Assembly (NCBI RefSeq): GCF_009674685.1
Contig: NZ_WKJI01000001.1
Span: 1,302,001-1,366,000, forward strand
Length of the DNA stretch: 64,000 nucleotides
Reading direction: 5' to 3'
Source of the DNA: Pedobacter puniceum
GTDB taxonomy: Bacteria; Bacteroidota; Bacteroidia; Sphingobacteriales; Sphingobacteriaceae
Below the pieces are notes generated by a model that was given only the letters and a program-made list of their open reading frames with translations, was not told where the DNA came from and made no database searches. The stretch's first letter is position 1; every line of letters begins with the position of its first letter. Positions 44,586-53,775 of this stretch are shown piece after piece. Position numbers and translations under genes: made by a program.

Positions 44586-44960
44586 ATGGACAATAATTCT
44601 TGCATACGACAACAAGCAGACATTAAACAAATAAACCGCTGTAAAGACCGAGTTTCAGAACTCAACGGTTCTTTTGACTATTTATCGAACGGACTTGAAT
44701 TAGCGGGAAACAATGTAAGACTGAAAATACTCTTTCTACTTTATGAAGAAAAACGACTTTGTGTTTGTGATATAAGTGATATTCTTGGTATGACAATTTC
44801 AGCGGTTTCACAACACTTGCGGAAACTCAAAGACAGAAAACTTATTGAAACCGAACGAGAAGCTCAAACTATTTTTCACTCACTGACTAAAGAGTATGAA
44901 AAAATGCTGAAACCATTTTTCAAAATACTTGACGAAAACAAAATATTAGAAACAATATGA
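44586..44960 (+). CDS. ArsR/SmtB-family metal-responsive repressor
   Basis: 124 residues from ATG at 44586 (MDNNSCIRQQADIKQ); an earlier in-frame ATG at 44502 would include the promoter and is rejected. Winged HTH with LAGNNVRLKILFLLYEEKRL, then CVCDISDILGMTISAVSQHLRKL, where CVC is the usual metal-binding pair of ArsR-type sensors. It overlaps merTP by 4 bp. It probably represses its own operon and is released by Hg or a related metal ion. Confidence 0.88.
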   Translation: MDNNSCIRQQADIKQINRCKDRVSELNGSFDYLSNGLELAGNNVRLKILFLLYEEKRLCVCDISDILGMTISAVSQHLRKLKDRKLIETEREAQTIFHSLTKEYEKMLKPFFKILDENKILETI

Positions 44961-45550
44961 AAACTGACAAAAAATTAATTGGTGCAGGACTTTTGACTAC
45001 AATTGCAGCTTCTCTTTGTTGCATCACACCAGTATTGGCTCTTATTGCAGGAACAAGCGGTCTTGCTTCCACTTTTTCTTGGCTTGAACCTTTTCGACCC
45101 TATTTTATCGGGTTGACAATTTTGGTTCTTGGTTTTGCTTGGTATCAAAAGTTGAAACCCAAAAAGCAGATAGATTGCAATTGTGAGACAGAAGAAAAAC
45201 CAAAATTCATTCAGTCAAAAATGTTTTTAGGAATTGTAACAGCATTTGCAATCGTAATGCTTGCCTTTCCATACTACTCAAGCATTTTCTACCCAAAGAC
45301 AGAAAAGCAAATTATAGCGGTGGACAAATCCAATATTCAAAAAGTAGAATTTACGATTAGCGGAATGACTTGTGCAAGTTGTGGCGAACACGTAAATCAC
45401 GAAGTAAATAAATTGACAGGAATAATAAGTTCAAACGCCTCATACGAAAAAGGAAACGCAATCGTGGAATTTGACAACTCAAAAACGAATATTTCTGAGG
45501 TCGAAAAAGCAATTAACTCAACAGGATATTCTGTAACCGACAAAAAATAA
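44957..45550 (+). CDS. merTP: Mercuric transport fusion protein MerTP
   Basis: 197 residues. N-terminal MerT-like part with membrane spans at about 8-38, 50-62 and 88-107 and the vicinal cysteine pair in ASLCCITPVLAL. The C-terminal MerP-like HMA domain (about 127-195) has GMTCASCGEHV. Such fusions bring Hg(II) into the cell for reduction by MerA. No merA is present in the window, so import without detoxification would be harmful unless merA is elsewhere or the cargo ion differs. The start is coupled to the repressor. Confidence 0.88.
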   Translation: MKTDKKLIGAGLLTTIAASLCCITPVLALIAGTSGLASTFSWLEPFRPYFIGLTILVLGFAWYQKLKPKKQIDCNCETEEKPKFIQSKMFLGIVTAFAIVMLAFPYYSSIFYPKTEKQIIAVDKSNIQKVEFTISGMTCASCGEHVNHEVNKLTGIISSNASYEKGNAIVEFDNSKTNISEVEKAINSTGYSVTDKK

Positions 45551-45556
45551 AACCAA

Positions 45557-45763
45557 ATGGAAATCATATTGCAATCAACAATTACTTGCCCCAACTGCGG
45601 ACACAAGAAAGAAGAAACAATGCCGACAGACGCTTGCCAATATTTCTACGAATGTGAAAAATGCAAACAAGTTCTTAAACCAAAACAAGGAGACTGTTGT
45701 GTTTATTGTAGTTACGGAAGTGTTCCTTGTCCACCAATTCAGCAGGACAAAAAATGTTGCTGA
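45557..45763 (+). CDS. GDCCVxC-domain small protein
   Basis: 68 residues with CPNCGHKKEE, CEKCKQ and the family-naming core GDCCVYCSYGSVPCPP, ending in KKCC: ten or more cysteines in CxxC and CC pairs. These small proteins are encoded beside merT-like genes and probably bind soft metal ions in the cytoplasm. Follows merTP by 6 bp. Confidence 0.85.
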   Translation: MEIILQSTITCPNCGHKKEETMPTDACQYFYECEKCKQVLKPKQGDCCVYCSYGSVPCPPIQQDKKCC

Positions 45764-45864
45764 CGGACAGAAAACAGAAGAGCAACTAAAAGTATTTTTT
45801 ATTTGGATGCTTCATAAATGTTACGATACAAAAGGATCATAGAAGCTACAACTCTTATCACTTC

Positions 45865-45888
45865 GCCAAACACTGCCACGCACCGCCA
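45865..45888 (+). promoter_or_regulatory. Shared transfer motif, copy C (upstream of coupling protein)
   Basis: GCCAAACACTGCC, ACGCACC, GCCA on the plus strand, 72 bp before the coupling-protein ATG, the same distance as copy D to the HTH operon. It is followed by TGACTGCCAC, a block also found after copy A but 10 bp closer there. Confidence 0.6.
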
Positions 45889-45960
45889 TTGACTGCCACA
45901 TTCTTATAGCCGCTGTGTAGAGCCTTTAAATTCACGCCCGAACATTAAAACTAAAAAAGA

Positions 45961-47946
45961 ATGCAGGGAGAAGACGATTTAAGAGGTTTAGCCAAAATAA
46001 TGGCTTTTATGCGGGCAGTCAGTATTCTTTTGGTGCTGATGCACCTTTATTGGTTCTGCTACGGGTTCTTTTTAGAACGTGGTTGGACGTTGGAAATAAT
46101 CAACAAGATATTAGGCAATTTCGACCGGACGGCGGGCTTGTTTTCACATACCCTTTATACCAAGGCGTTCGCTTTGGTTTTGCTTGCTTTGAGTTGTTTG
46201 GGAACGAAAGGCGTAAAGAATGAGAAGATAACCTGGGCTAAAATCTACGTGGCTTTGGGCGTTGGTTTTGTGCTGTTCTTTCTGAACACGCCGTTGTTAA
46301 AGCTATCTCCGGTAATAGGCACATTTCTGTATATCCTTACTATCTCGTTAGGTTATATTGCTTTGCTGATGGCGGGCGTATGGATGAGCCGCTTGCTTCG
46401 TACCAACTTAATGGACGATGTTTTCAACAACGAGAACGAGAGCTTTCAACAGGAAACAAAGCTGATGGAAAATGAATATTCCGTTAACCTGCCCACCAAA
46501 TTTTACTACAAAGGCAAATGGAACAACGGTTGGATAAACATTGTAAATCCTTTCAGGGCATCAATCGTGTTGGGTACTCCGGGTTCCGGTAAATCTTATG
46601 CCATCGTAAACAACTACATCAAGCAGCAGATTGAGAAAGGCTTTAGTATGTATATATATGATTTTAAATTTGACGACCTTTCCACCATTGCCTACAATCA
46701 TTTATTGAAGCATCGGGATAAGTACAAAGTTCAACCAAAATTCTATGTGATAAATTTCGATGACCCACGCAAGAGCCATAGGTGCAATCCACTCAATCCC
46801 GATTTTATGACAGACATTTCCGACGCTTACGAAGCGGCTTACACCATAATGCTGAACCTCAACCGTAGCTGGATACAGAAGCAAGGGGATTTTTTCGTGG
46901 AAAGCCCAATTATCCTATTGGCTGCCATTATTTGGTATCTGAAAATCTATGAGGATGGTAAGTATTGTACATTCCCGCACGCCATTGAATTGCTGAATAA
47001 AAAGTATTCGGACGTATTTACCATTCTGACCTCATATTCCGATTTGGAAAACTATCTTTCTCCGTTTATGGATGCCTGGCAAGGTGGCGCACAAGACCAA
47101 TTGCAGGGACAGATTGCATCGGCAAAAATCCCTTTGTCAAGAATGATTAGCCCGCAGTTGTATTGGGTTATGACTGGCGATGACTTTACGCTCGACATCA
47201 ATAACCCAAAAGAGCCTAAAATTTTGTGCGTGGGTAATAATCCCGACCGCCAAAATATCTACTCCGCAGCATTGGGTTTGTACAATTCCCGTATTGTTAA
47301 GCTCATCAACAAAAAAGGGCAATTAAAGAGTTCAGTAATCATAGATGAGCTGCCCACAATTTATTTTAGGGGACTGGATAATCTTATCGCAACAGCGAGA
47401 AGTAATAAGGTGGCTGTATGTTTGGGCTTTCAGGATTTTTCGCAATTAACAAGGGATTATGGCGACAAGGAAAGTAAGGTAATTCAAAATACCGTTGGTA
47501 ATATTTTCTCCGGGCAGGTAGTTGGCGAAACGGCAAAGAGCCTTTCGGAACGTTTCGGAAAAGTATTGCAGAAACGCCAAAGTATGACGATTAACAGGAA
47601 TGATAAATCTACCTCTATCTCCACACAGTTAGACAGCCTTATTCCGGCTTCTAAAATCTCAACACTTACACAAGGTATGTTTGTCGGTTCGGTATCAGAT
47701 AATTTTGATGAACGTATTGAGCAAAAAATCTTTCACGCTGAAATTGTAGTGGACAATGAAAAAGTTGCCGCAGAAACTAAAGTATATCAGAAGATACCGG
47801 AAATCCTATCCTTTGTTAATGAACAGGGAGAAGATAAAATGAAACAGGAAATTGAAAGCAATTACCGTCAGATAAAATCAGACATCCTGCATATTGTGGA
47901 AAGCGAAATAGAACGGATCAAGAACGACCCGAACTTGCAGCATTAA
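45961..47946 (+). CDS. mobC: Type IV coupling protein (TraG/VirD4 family, MobC)
   Basis: 661 residues. Inner-membrane ATPase that hands the relaxase-DNA complex to the mating channel. N-terminal membrane spans at about 17-38, 65-85, 97-113 and 118-140, then Walker A TPGSGKS (206-212), the Walker B-like SSVIIDELPTIYFRGLDNLI (about 458-477), and CLGFQDFSQLTRDYG. Length and order match MobC-type coupling proteins of Bacteroidota ICEs. It is a separate unit, away from mobA/B because the mercury genes lie between. Confidence 0.92.
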   Translation: MQGEDDLRGLAKIMAFMRAVSILLVLMHLYWFCYGFFLERGWTLEIINKILGNFDRTAGLFSHTLYTKAFALVLLALSCLGTKGVKNEKITWAKIYVALGVGFVLFFLNTPLLKLSPVIGTFLYILTISLGYIALLMAGVWMSRLLRTNLMDDVFNNENESFQQETKLMENEYSVNLPTKFYYKGKWNNGWINIVNPFRASIVLGTPGSGKSYAIVNNYIKQQIEKGFSMYIYDFKFDDLSTIAYNHLLKHRDKYKVQPKFYVINFDDPRKSHRCNPLNPDFMTDISDAYEAAYTIMLNLNRSWIQKQGDFFVESPIILLAAIIWYLKIYEDGKYCTFPHAIELLNKKYSDVFTILTSYSDLENYLSPFMDAWQGGAQDQLQGQIASAKIPLSRMISPQLYWVMTGDDFTLDINNPKEPKILCVGNNPDRQNIYSAALGLYNSRIVKLINKKGQLKSSVIIDELPTIYFRGLDNLIATARSNKVAVCLGFQDFSQLTRDYGDKESKVIQNTVGNIFSGQVVGETAKSLSERFGKVLQKRQSMTINRNDKSTSISTQLDSLIPASKISTLTQGMFVGSVSDNFDERIEQKIFHAEIVVDNEKVAAETKVYQKIPEILSFVNEQGEDKMKQEIESNYRQIKSDILHIVESEIERIKNDPNLQH

Positions 47947-47990
47947 GTGCAAGAGGGATAATTTTCTCAAATTGCTTGTGTATTTAGAAA

Positions 47991-48014
47991 TAATATCGTA
48001 ATATTGCGATATTA
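47991..48014 (+). promoter_or_regulatory. ArsR operator of the arsenic operon
   Basis: Inverted repeat TAATATCG-TAATATTG-CGATATTA, 8-bp arms, ending 13 bp before the arsR start. A further AATATCG half site follows. Confidence 0.72.
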
Positions 48015-48027
48015 AAATATCGAAACA

Positions 48028-48354
48028 ATGGGAGCAAGCAAAACAGACCATTTTACAGATCAGCAAAACCAAATTGCGATTATCGCAAAAGCGTTGGGGC
48101 ATCCGGCAAGAATAGCCATTATAGAGTATCTCCTAAAAGTGAATGCCTGTATATGCAGCGATATAGTTGATGAACTTCCCTTGGCACAGCCTACCGTTTC
48201 GCAGCATTTGAAAGAATTAAAAAACGCAGGATTGATAAAGGGAAATATTGAAGGTAATTCTATTTGCTACTGCATCAATGAAAAAACCTTTGATTTACTG
48301 AAAGAATATTTTTCAAAAATCATCTTTACCGTAACCAATCAAAAATGTTGCTAA
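48028..48354 (+). CDS. arsR: ArsR-family arsenic-responsive repressor
   Basis: 108 residues: winged HTH with AKALGHPARIAIIEYLLK, NACICSDIVDELPLAQPTVSQ (shortened: CICSDIVDELPLAQPTVSQ) and YCINEKTFDLL. The CIC pair at the recognition-helix side and the C-terminal CC are candidate As(III) ligands. First gene of an operon that continues to the arsenite pump; the palindrome just upstream is its likely site. Confidence 0.9.
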   Translation: MGASKTDHFTDQQNQIAIIAKALGHPARIAIIEYLLKVNACICSDIVDELPLAQPTVSQHLKELKNAGLIKGNIEGNSICYCINEKTFDLLKEYFSKIIFTVTNQKCC

Positions 48355-48358
48355 TCGT

Positions 48359-48925
48359 ATGGAAATCGCATTTATCATTTCAATAGTATTGCTCATAGCT
48401 TATTCTTTTCTTGCATTGTTTGACGGTGTATTTCTGCATCTGTACAAATACCGTTTGTACGAACATAAGGAAAGTAAATTTGAACATCTTACGCATACCG
48501 TAAGAGCAATTCTGTTTACAGGTATTCTCGTTTCATTATTCATCAACATAGAAAATAATAGCTTATTTTTATTTGGTGCAGCGTTGGTAGTAGCTGATAT
48601 TATCACATTGATTGTTGATGCTTATTTAGAAAAAGACAGCCGTAAATTTATTGGAGGTTTGCCACGTTGGGAATACATTTTACACCTGTTGGTAAACGGT
48701 TTTCATTTCGCAAGTATAGCGGTATTTTTAGTCATTAAAATAAACCTTGACAGCAACGGAATTACATTAGCTAATAATTTTCAGCAGATAGAGAGCTTTC
48801 ATACATTTAGAACTATAGCTATAAACCTTTTACCCGGAGCAGTGCTTATAAGCCTGTTACATATTTTGGTTTATTTCCCAAAATTCAATTTCTATTTTAA
48901 TAAGTTGAACTTTAAATGTTGCTAA
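48359..48925 (+). CDS. Multi-span membrane protein of the ars operon, unknown role
   Basis: 188 residues with about five hydrophobic segments (3-22, 50-63, 68-85, 108-125, 150-170) and a C-terminal CC. Not a known arsenite pump; the pump is encoded later in the operon. Its place directly after arsR and its terminal CC pair suggest a role in arsenic handling, unproven. Confidence 0.65.
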   Translation: MEIAFIISIVLLIAYSFLALFDGVFLHLYKYRLYEHKESKFEHLTHTVRAILFTGILVSLFINIENNSLFLFGAALVVADIITLIVDAYLEKDSRKFIGGLPRWEYILHLLVNGFHFASIAVFLVIKINLDSNGITLANNFQQIESFHTFRTIAINLLPGAVLISLLHILVYFPKFNFYFNKLNFKCC

Positions 48926-48977
48926 AAATTTGCTTATAATAATCGCAATATTACTATATAACAATAATACAAAAACA

Positions 48978-49439
48978 ATGAAACTATCAGAAATTAAAGA
49001 AATCCTACCAACATTAGAGAATGTTGAATTTCAATTAGAGAACGGAACATTTGTACCGGAACATTTCCACGTTACCGAAGTGGGACAAATCAATAAAAAT
49101 TTTATTGATTGTGGCGGAACCATCAAAAATGAAAAAGTTGTCAATTTCCAATTATGGAATGCTAACGATTTTGAACATAGACTAAAGCCAACCAAACTAT
49201 TAAATATCATCAAATTATCCGAAGAAAAATTAGGTATTGAAGATGCTGAAATCGAAGTAGAATACCAAAGTGATACTATCGGAAAATATGATTTGGATTT
49301 CAACGGAAAAACATTCGTACTAAAAAGTAAAACAACGGCTTGCTTGGCAAATGATGCCTGTGGCATTCCTGCCGAAAAACAAAAAATAAAATTATCGGCG
49401 TTGAATAATGCGTGTACACCTAATTCAGGATGTTGTTAA
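48978..49439 (+). CDS. DUF6428 protein of the ars operon
   Basis: 153 residues from ATG at 48978 (MKLSEIKEILPTLENVEFQL); the open frame from 48930 is AT-rich leader. PEHFHVTEVGQI and FIDCGG in the N-terminal half, and Cys-bearing C-terminus (TACLANDACGIP and NNACTPNSGCC). DUF6428 genes recur in Bacteroidota ars operons; function unknown. Confidence 0.8.
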   Translation: MKLSEIKEILPTLENVEFQLENGTFVPEHFHVTEVGQINKNFIDCGGTIKNEKVVNFQLWNANDFEHRLKPTKLLNIIKLSEEKLGIEDAEIEVEYQSDTIGKYDLDFNGKTFVLKSKTTACLANDACGIPAEKQKIKLSALNNACTPNSGCC

Positions 49440-49458
49440 ACCCTATAAATCAATCAAA

Positions 49459-50073
49459 ATGTATAAGAATTTAGTTGAAACAATAAACAATGTTACTACT
49501 TTTCAAAATATCAGTGAGGAACGAAAAAACACATTACAACCGCTGATAGATTTTGTACAGCAAAAAGTAATCAATAGACAGGAAATAAATATCAATTTTA
49601 TTTGTACCCACAATTCCCGAAGAAGCCATTTATCGCAGGTTTGGGCACAGGTGGCATCAGCACACTATGCTATCCTCAATGTACATTGTTATTCAGGCGG
49701 TACAGAGGAAACAGCATTATTCCCGAAAGTGGCAGAAACATTGAACCATCAGGGTTTTAACATTTTCAAAATAGCAGATACCAACAATCCTGTATATGCC
49801 ATAAAATACAGCGATAATTCTTTGCCAATTATCGGCTTTTCAAAAAAATACGATAGCCCGTTCAATCCTGTATCAGCATTTGCAGCTATTATGACCTGTT
49901 CACAGGCAGATGGCGGATGCCCTTTTATTGCAGGTGCTGAAAAAAGAATACCTATCACATTTGAAGACCCTAAAATTTCAGACAATACGCCGGGGCAAAC
50001 AAATGCATATGCAGAAAGAAGTTTGCAGATAGCAACCGAAATGTTTTATGTCTTTTCAAAAATCAGCCAATAA
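49459..50073 (+). CDS. arsC: Arsenate reductase of the low-molecular-weight phosphatase type
   Basis: 204 residues from ATG at 49459. Reduces arsenate to arsenite for export. The P-loop-like site is FICTHNSRRSHLSQVW, with Cys in the C-x5-R-S position of LMW phosphatase-like ArsC. A second Cys region, MTCSQADGGCPF, matches the extended arsenate reductase family of Bacteroidota. It precedes the arsenite pump by 3 bp. Confidence 0.86.
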   Translation: MYKNLVETINNVTTFQNISEERKNTLQPLIDFVQQKVINRQEININFICTHNSRRSHLSQVWAQVASAHYAILNVHCYSGGTEETALFPKVAETLNHQGFNIFKIADTNNPVYAIKYSDNSLPIIGFSKKYDSPFNPVSAFAAIMTCSQADGGCPFIAGAEKRIPITFEDPKISDNTPGQTNAYAERSLQIATEMFYVFSKISQ

Positions 50074-50076
50074 CCA

Positions 50077-51108
50077 ATGCAACCAAAACTAAAATTTCTT
50101 GACCGTTACCTAACCTTATGGATATTCCTTGCAATGGCAGTAGGCATAGGATTGGGATATTTCTTTCCGGGTATATCAAAAATTACGGATGTCCTATCCG
50201 TAGGCACTACAAACATTCCTTTGGCAATAGGTCTGATACTAATGATGTACCCGCCATTGGCAAAAGTGGATTATTCATTATTGCCTATGGCATTTAAGGA
50301 TAAAAAAGTAATCGGTATATCCTTATTGCTGAATTGGGTTATCGGTACAGTGCTGATGTTCGGATTAGCTGTTTTGTTTTTACGGAATGAACCCGATTAT
50401 ATGACAGGGTTGATACTGATAGGTTTGGCAAGATGTATCGCAATGGTAATCGTTTGGAGTGACTTAGCTAAAGCAAACAGAGAATATACAGCTATGTTAG
50501 TTGCATTAAACAGCATCTTCCAGATATTTACTTACAGCTTTTTAGTTTGGTTATTCATCAACATATTACCTGCAAAATTGGGGTTAGCCAATTTCAATGT
50601 AAGCGTATCAATGAAAGATGTTACCGAAAGTGTATTAATATATTTAGGCATTCCATTCTTGGCAGGTTTTCTAAGTCGTTACTTCCTTGTAAAATTAAAA
50701 GGTATAGAATGGTATAACAGAAAATTTGTACCCCGAATATCGCCCATTACATTGTATGCTTTACTGTTTACGATAGTATTAATGTTCAGTTTGAAAGGCG
50801 ATAAAATATTGGAGTTGCCAATGGACGTGGTAAAAATGGCTATACCCTTAATCATCTATTTTGTACTGATGTTTTTTGTGAGCTTCTTTATCAATAAATC
50901 CCTTAAAGTTCCTTACGACAAAAACGCATCCATCGCATTTACAGCCACAGGAAACAATTTTGAATTGGCAATAGCCGTAGCCATAGCGGTTTTCGGTATT
51001 CATTCACCACAGGCATTTGTGGGCGTTATCGGTCCACTTGTGGAAGTTCCGGTACTCATATTATTGGTCAGGGCAAGCTTGTGGTTGAAGAAGAAATATT
51101 ATAAATAA
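50077..51108 (+). CDS. acr3: Acr3-family arsenite efflux permease
   Basis: 343 residues, about ten membrane spans. Pumps As(III) out of the cell. [20 protein letters not shown] contains the conserved Cys of Acr3, and [20 protein letters not shown] is the second family signature. Last gene of the arsR-X-DUF6428-arsC-acr3 operon. Confidence 0.94.
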   Translation: MQPKLKFLDRYLTLWIFLAMAVGIGLGYFFPGISKITDVLSVGTTNIPLAIGLILMMYPPLAKVDYSLLPMAFKDKKVIGISLLLNWVIGTVLMFGLAVLFLRNEPDYMTGLILIGLARCIAMVIVWSDLAKANREYTAMLVALNSIFQIFTYSFLVWLFINILPAKLGLANFNVSVSMKDVTESVLIYLGIPFLAGFLSRYFLVKLKGIEWYNRKFVPRISPITLYALLFTIVLMFSLKGDKILELPMDVVKMAIPLIIYFVLMFFVSFFINKSLKVPYDKNASIAFTATGNNFELAIAVAIAVFGIHSPQAFVGVIGPLVEVPVLILLVRASLWLKKKYYK

Positions 51109-51172
51109 AAATACTTATAAGGCATAAATCACGAATAGATATTTGAAAACTAATTTTTAATATCTTAGCAAA

Positions 51173-51484
51173 ATGAAATTTATATCTTTAATATTAGCCG
51201 TCTATGTAATGCTGTTATCAGCAGTACCGACTTTTATTGAAGATAAATGTATGCAGGAGCAGACAACCGAGCAAAGACAAAACGGACAGGAAGACCAAGA
51301 TTGCAATAAAGGTTGTTGTTCGCCATTTTTTAGCTGTAACACCTGTACAGGATTTGTTTTAACTACTTTTCATTTTTCGGCTACACATTCAGTAAAAGAA
51401 CCGCAAAGAAAATTAGGGACAATGCCAACACCGCCTGTTTCTGATTTTCCCTTTTCCGTTTGGCATCCCCCACAGCTTGTTTAA
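51173..51484 (+). CDS. Secreted Cys-rich small protein (DUF6660-like)
   Basis: 103 residues with a signal peptide (FISLILAVYVMLLSAVPTF), then a Cys/Asp/Gln-rich segment with CNKGCCSPFFSCNTC, likely metal binding. The end SVWHPPQLV is seen in similar small proteins encoded before TonB receptors for metals. Probably read with the receptor that follows. Confidence 0.65.
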   Translation: MKFISLILAVYVMLLSAVPTFIEDKCMQEQTTEQRQNGQEDQDCNKGCCSPFFSCNTCTGFVLTTFHFSATHSVKEPQRKLGTMPTPPVSDFPFSVWHPPQLV

Positions 51485-51490
51485 TATGTA

Positions 51491-51532
51491 GTGCTTTCAG
51501 CACAGTTTATTACCTGCGGTGCATAGCACCGC
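51491..51532. other. Two hairpins in the leader of the TonB receptor gene
   Basis: GTGCT-TTC-AGCAC (51491-51503) and GCGGTGC-ATA-GCACCGC (51516-51532) between the small secreted protein and the receptor start at 51570. The second is perfect over 7 bp. No strong T-run follows; possible attenuation or processing structure. Confidence 0.35.
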
Positions 51533-51569
51533 TATCATTCATTTATTCATATTAAGCATTATTTTTTCA

Positions 51570-53741
51570 ATGAAAAAAATATTCATTGTGTCATTATTTA
51601 TGACATTCAACCTTTGTGTATATGCACAAAATACGTTCAAAGCTGTAATAAAAGACAGTGAAAAAAAAGAGCTTTTAATGGGCGTAACCGCACAGGTTAC
51701 AGGAACTACAATCGCAACAACTTCAGACGAAAACGGACAAATCATATTAACAGGTATTCCAAACGGTTTACAGGAAATTCAATTTAGTTATATTGGTTTT
51801 GCCCAACGTACCGACAGCTTTAATTTTCCGTTAGCAGATACAACCCCGATTGAGATTTTACTTTATGAAAGTTCAACGGAGTTAGACGGTATTGTTATTT
51901 CATCAACAAGAAGTACAAGAACTATACAAAATATCCCTACACGCATTGAGTTTATAGGAAGTGAGGAGTTAGACGAAAAAGGCAATATGAAAGCAGGGGA
52001 TATTCGTATGCTTTTGAGTGAGAGTACAGGTATTCACGTACAAACCACATCGCCCACAAGTGCCAACGCAAGTATTCGTATTCAAGGGCTTGACGGACGA
52101 TATACGCAAATTTTAAAAGACGGTTTTCCTATTTATTCGGGTGCTTCAAGTGGGTTAGGCTTGTTGCAAATTCCACCGCTTGACTTAAAGCAGGTTGAAG
52201 TTATTAAGGGTTCAACATCTACGCTGTACGGTGGTGGAGCAATAGCAGGTTTGGTAAACCTGATTTCCAAGACACCAACGGAAGAAAGGGATTTGCGTTT
52301 TCATTTAAACGGAACATCGGGCAGAGGTTTAGACATCAACGGTTTTTACGGACAGAAGTTTAAGAAAATCGGAACAACAATATTTGCTTCGCATAATCGT
52401 AATGGAGCTTACGACCCTGCACAAATCGGGCTTTCTGCCATTCCTAAATTTGAAAGGTATGTACTGAACCCTAAATTATTTGTTTACTTCAATGATAAAA
52501 CAAAAATGAACTTTGGTATTAACACCACCATTGAAAACCGTTTGGGTGGCGATATGCTTTACATCAAAGGCAAAGGCGATAACACACACCAATATTTTGA
52601 AGAAAACAAAACACAACGCTATTCTACCCAATTTGTTTTTGACCATACTGTAAACGAAAACAGTTTTGTACAGATAAAGAACAGCGTAAGTTATTTTAAC
52701 CGCAATACAGCTATTCCCAATTACGAGTTTGAGGGAACACAAACAGCCACTTTTACGGAAGCAAGCTATACCCACAGCAAAGAAAAATCAGAATGGGTAA
52801 CAGGCGTTAATGTTTGGACGGACAATTTTAAAGAAAAGCAGATTACCGCATTTCCTTTGAGAGATTACAACCAAACCACATTCGGGGCTTTCGTTCAAAA
52901 TTCTTTTAAGGCTACGGATTGGCTTCAATTAGAGACAGGTTTAAGAACAGATTACGTGATAGATTATGGAGCTGTTTTTTTGCCAAGAGTATCGGCATTG
53001 TTTAAGATTGCAAACGGATTGACTTCACGTATCGGGGGCGGATTTGGCTACAAAACACCAACCATTTTTACCGAAGAAAGCGAACGCATACAATATCAAA
53101 ACGTAATGCCTATTGATGATAATACCAATAAATTAGAAAAGAGCTACGGAGCAAATGCTGACATCAACTACCGCATTAATATGGGCGATGATTGGACTTT
53201 TAGCATAAACCATTTATTCTTTTACACCTATTTGGATAATCCTTTGTTGCTTCAAAATACATCTGCAAACGTTTATCAGTTCATCAACTCATCGGGCTAC
53301 ATTCATACCAAAGGAACGGAAACCAATATCAAAATCGGCTATGACGATTTGAAACTGTTTTTGGGCTATACCTTTACCGATACCCGATTGATTGAAAATG
53401 GAACAAACACCGAAAATCCATTAACCCCAAAACACCGTGTTAATTCTGTATTGATGTATGAAATAGAAGATAAATGGAAGATTGGCTTGGAAGCCTATTA
53501 TTTCAGTCCGCAAAAGCTAAATGACGGAACAATAGGAAAAGAGTATTGGATGTGTGGCTTTATGGCTGAAAAGATTTGGGAAAGGTTTTCTTTGTATATC
53601 AACTTTGAAAATTTCTTTGATACAAGACAGACACGTTTTGACAACATTTATACAGGAACGATAACCAATCCTGTTTTTAAAGACATCTATGCACCATTAG
53701 ACGGATTTGTAATTAACGGAGGAATAAAATTTAGACTATAA
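51570..53741 (+). CDS. TonB-dependent outer-membrane receptor
   Basis: 723 residues from ATG at 51570 (MKKIFIVSLFMTFNLCVYAQ signal peptide). A carboxypeptidase-regulatory-like domain (about 20-110), a TonB-box/plug start at LDGIVISSTRSTRTI, plug text SIRIQGLDGRYTQILKDGFP and GSTSTLYGGGAIAGLVNLIS, then a 22-strand type barrel ending in FVINGGIKFRL. Its setting between arsenic and Zn/Cd/Cu genes suggests it handles a metal chelate, though substrate cannot be read from the sequence. Confidence 0.92.
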   Translation: MKKIFIVSLFMTFNLCVYAQNTFKAVIKDSEKKELLMGVTAQVTGTTIATTSDENGQIILTGIPNGLQEIQFSYIGFAQRTDSFNFPLADTTPIEILLYESSTELDGIVISSTRSTRTIQNIPTRIEFIGSEELDEKGNMKAGDIRMLLSESTGIHVQTTSPTSANASIRIQGLDGRYTQILKDGFPIYSGASSGLGLLQIPPLDLKQVEVIKGSTSTLYGGGAIAGLVNLISKTPTEERDLRFHLNGTSGRGLDINGFYGQKFKKIGTTIFASHNRNGAYDPAQIGLSAIPKFERYVLNPKLFVYFNDKTKMNFGINTTIENRLGGDMLYIKGKGDNTHQYFEENKTQRYSTQFVFDHTVNENSFVQIKNSVSYFNRNTAIPNYEFEGTQTATFTEASYTHSKEKSEWVTGVNVWTDNFKEKQITAFPLRDYNQTTFGAFVQNSFKATDWLQLETGLRTDYVIDYGAVFLPRVSALFKIANGLTSRIGGGFGYKTPTIFTEESERIQYQNVMPIDDNTNKLEKSYGANADINYRINMGDDWTFSINHLFFYTYLDNPLLLQNTSANVYQFINSSGYIHTKGTETNIKIGYDDLKLFLGYTFTDTRLIENGTNTENPLTPKHRVNSVLMYEIEDKWKIGLEAYYFSPQKLNDGTIGKEYWMCGFMAEKIWERFSLYINFENFFDTRQTRFDNIYTGTITNPVFKDIYAPLDGFVINGGIKFRL

Positions 53742-53775
53742 AACAAGTGAAAATAATCATTAAATAAACTTGACA

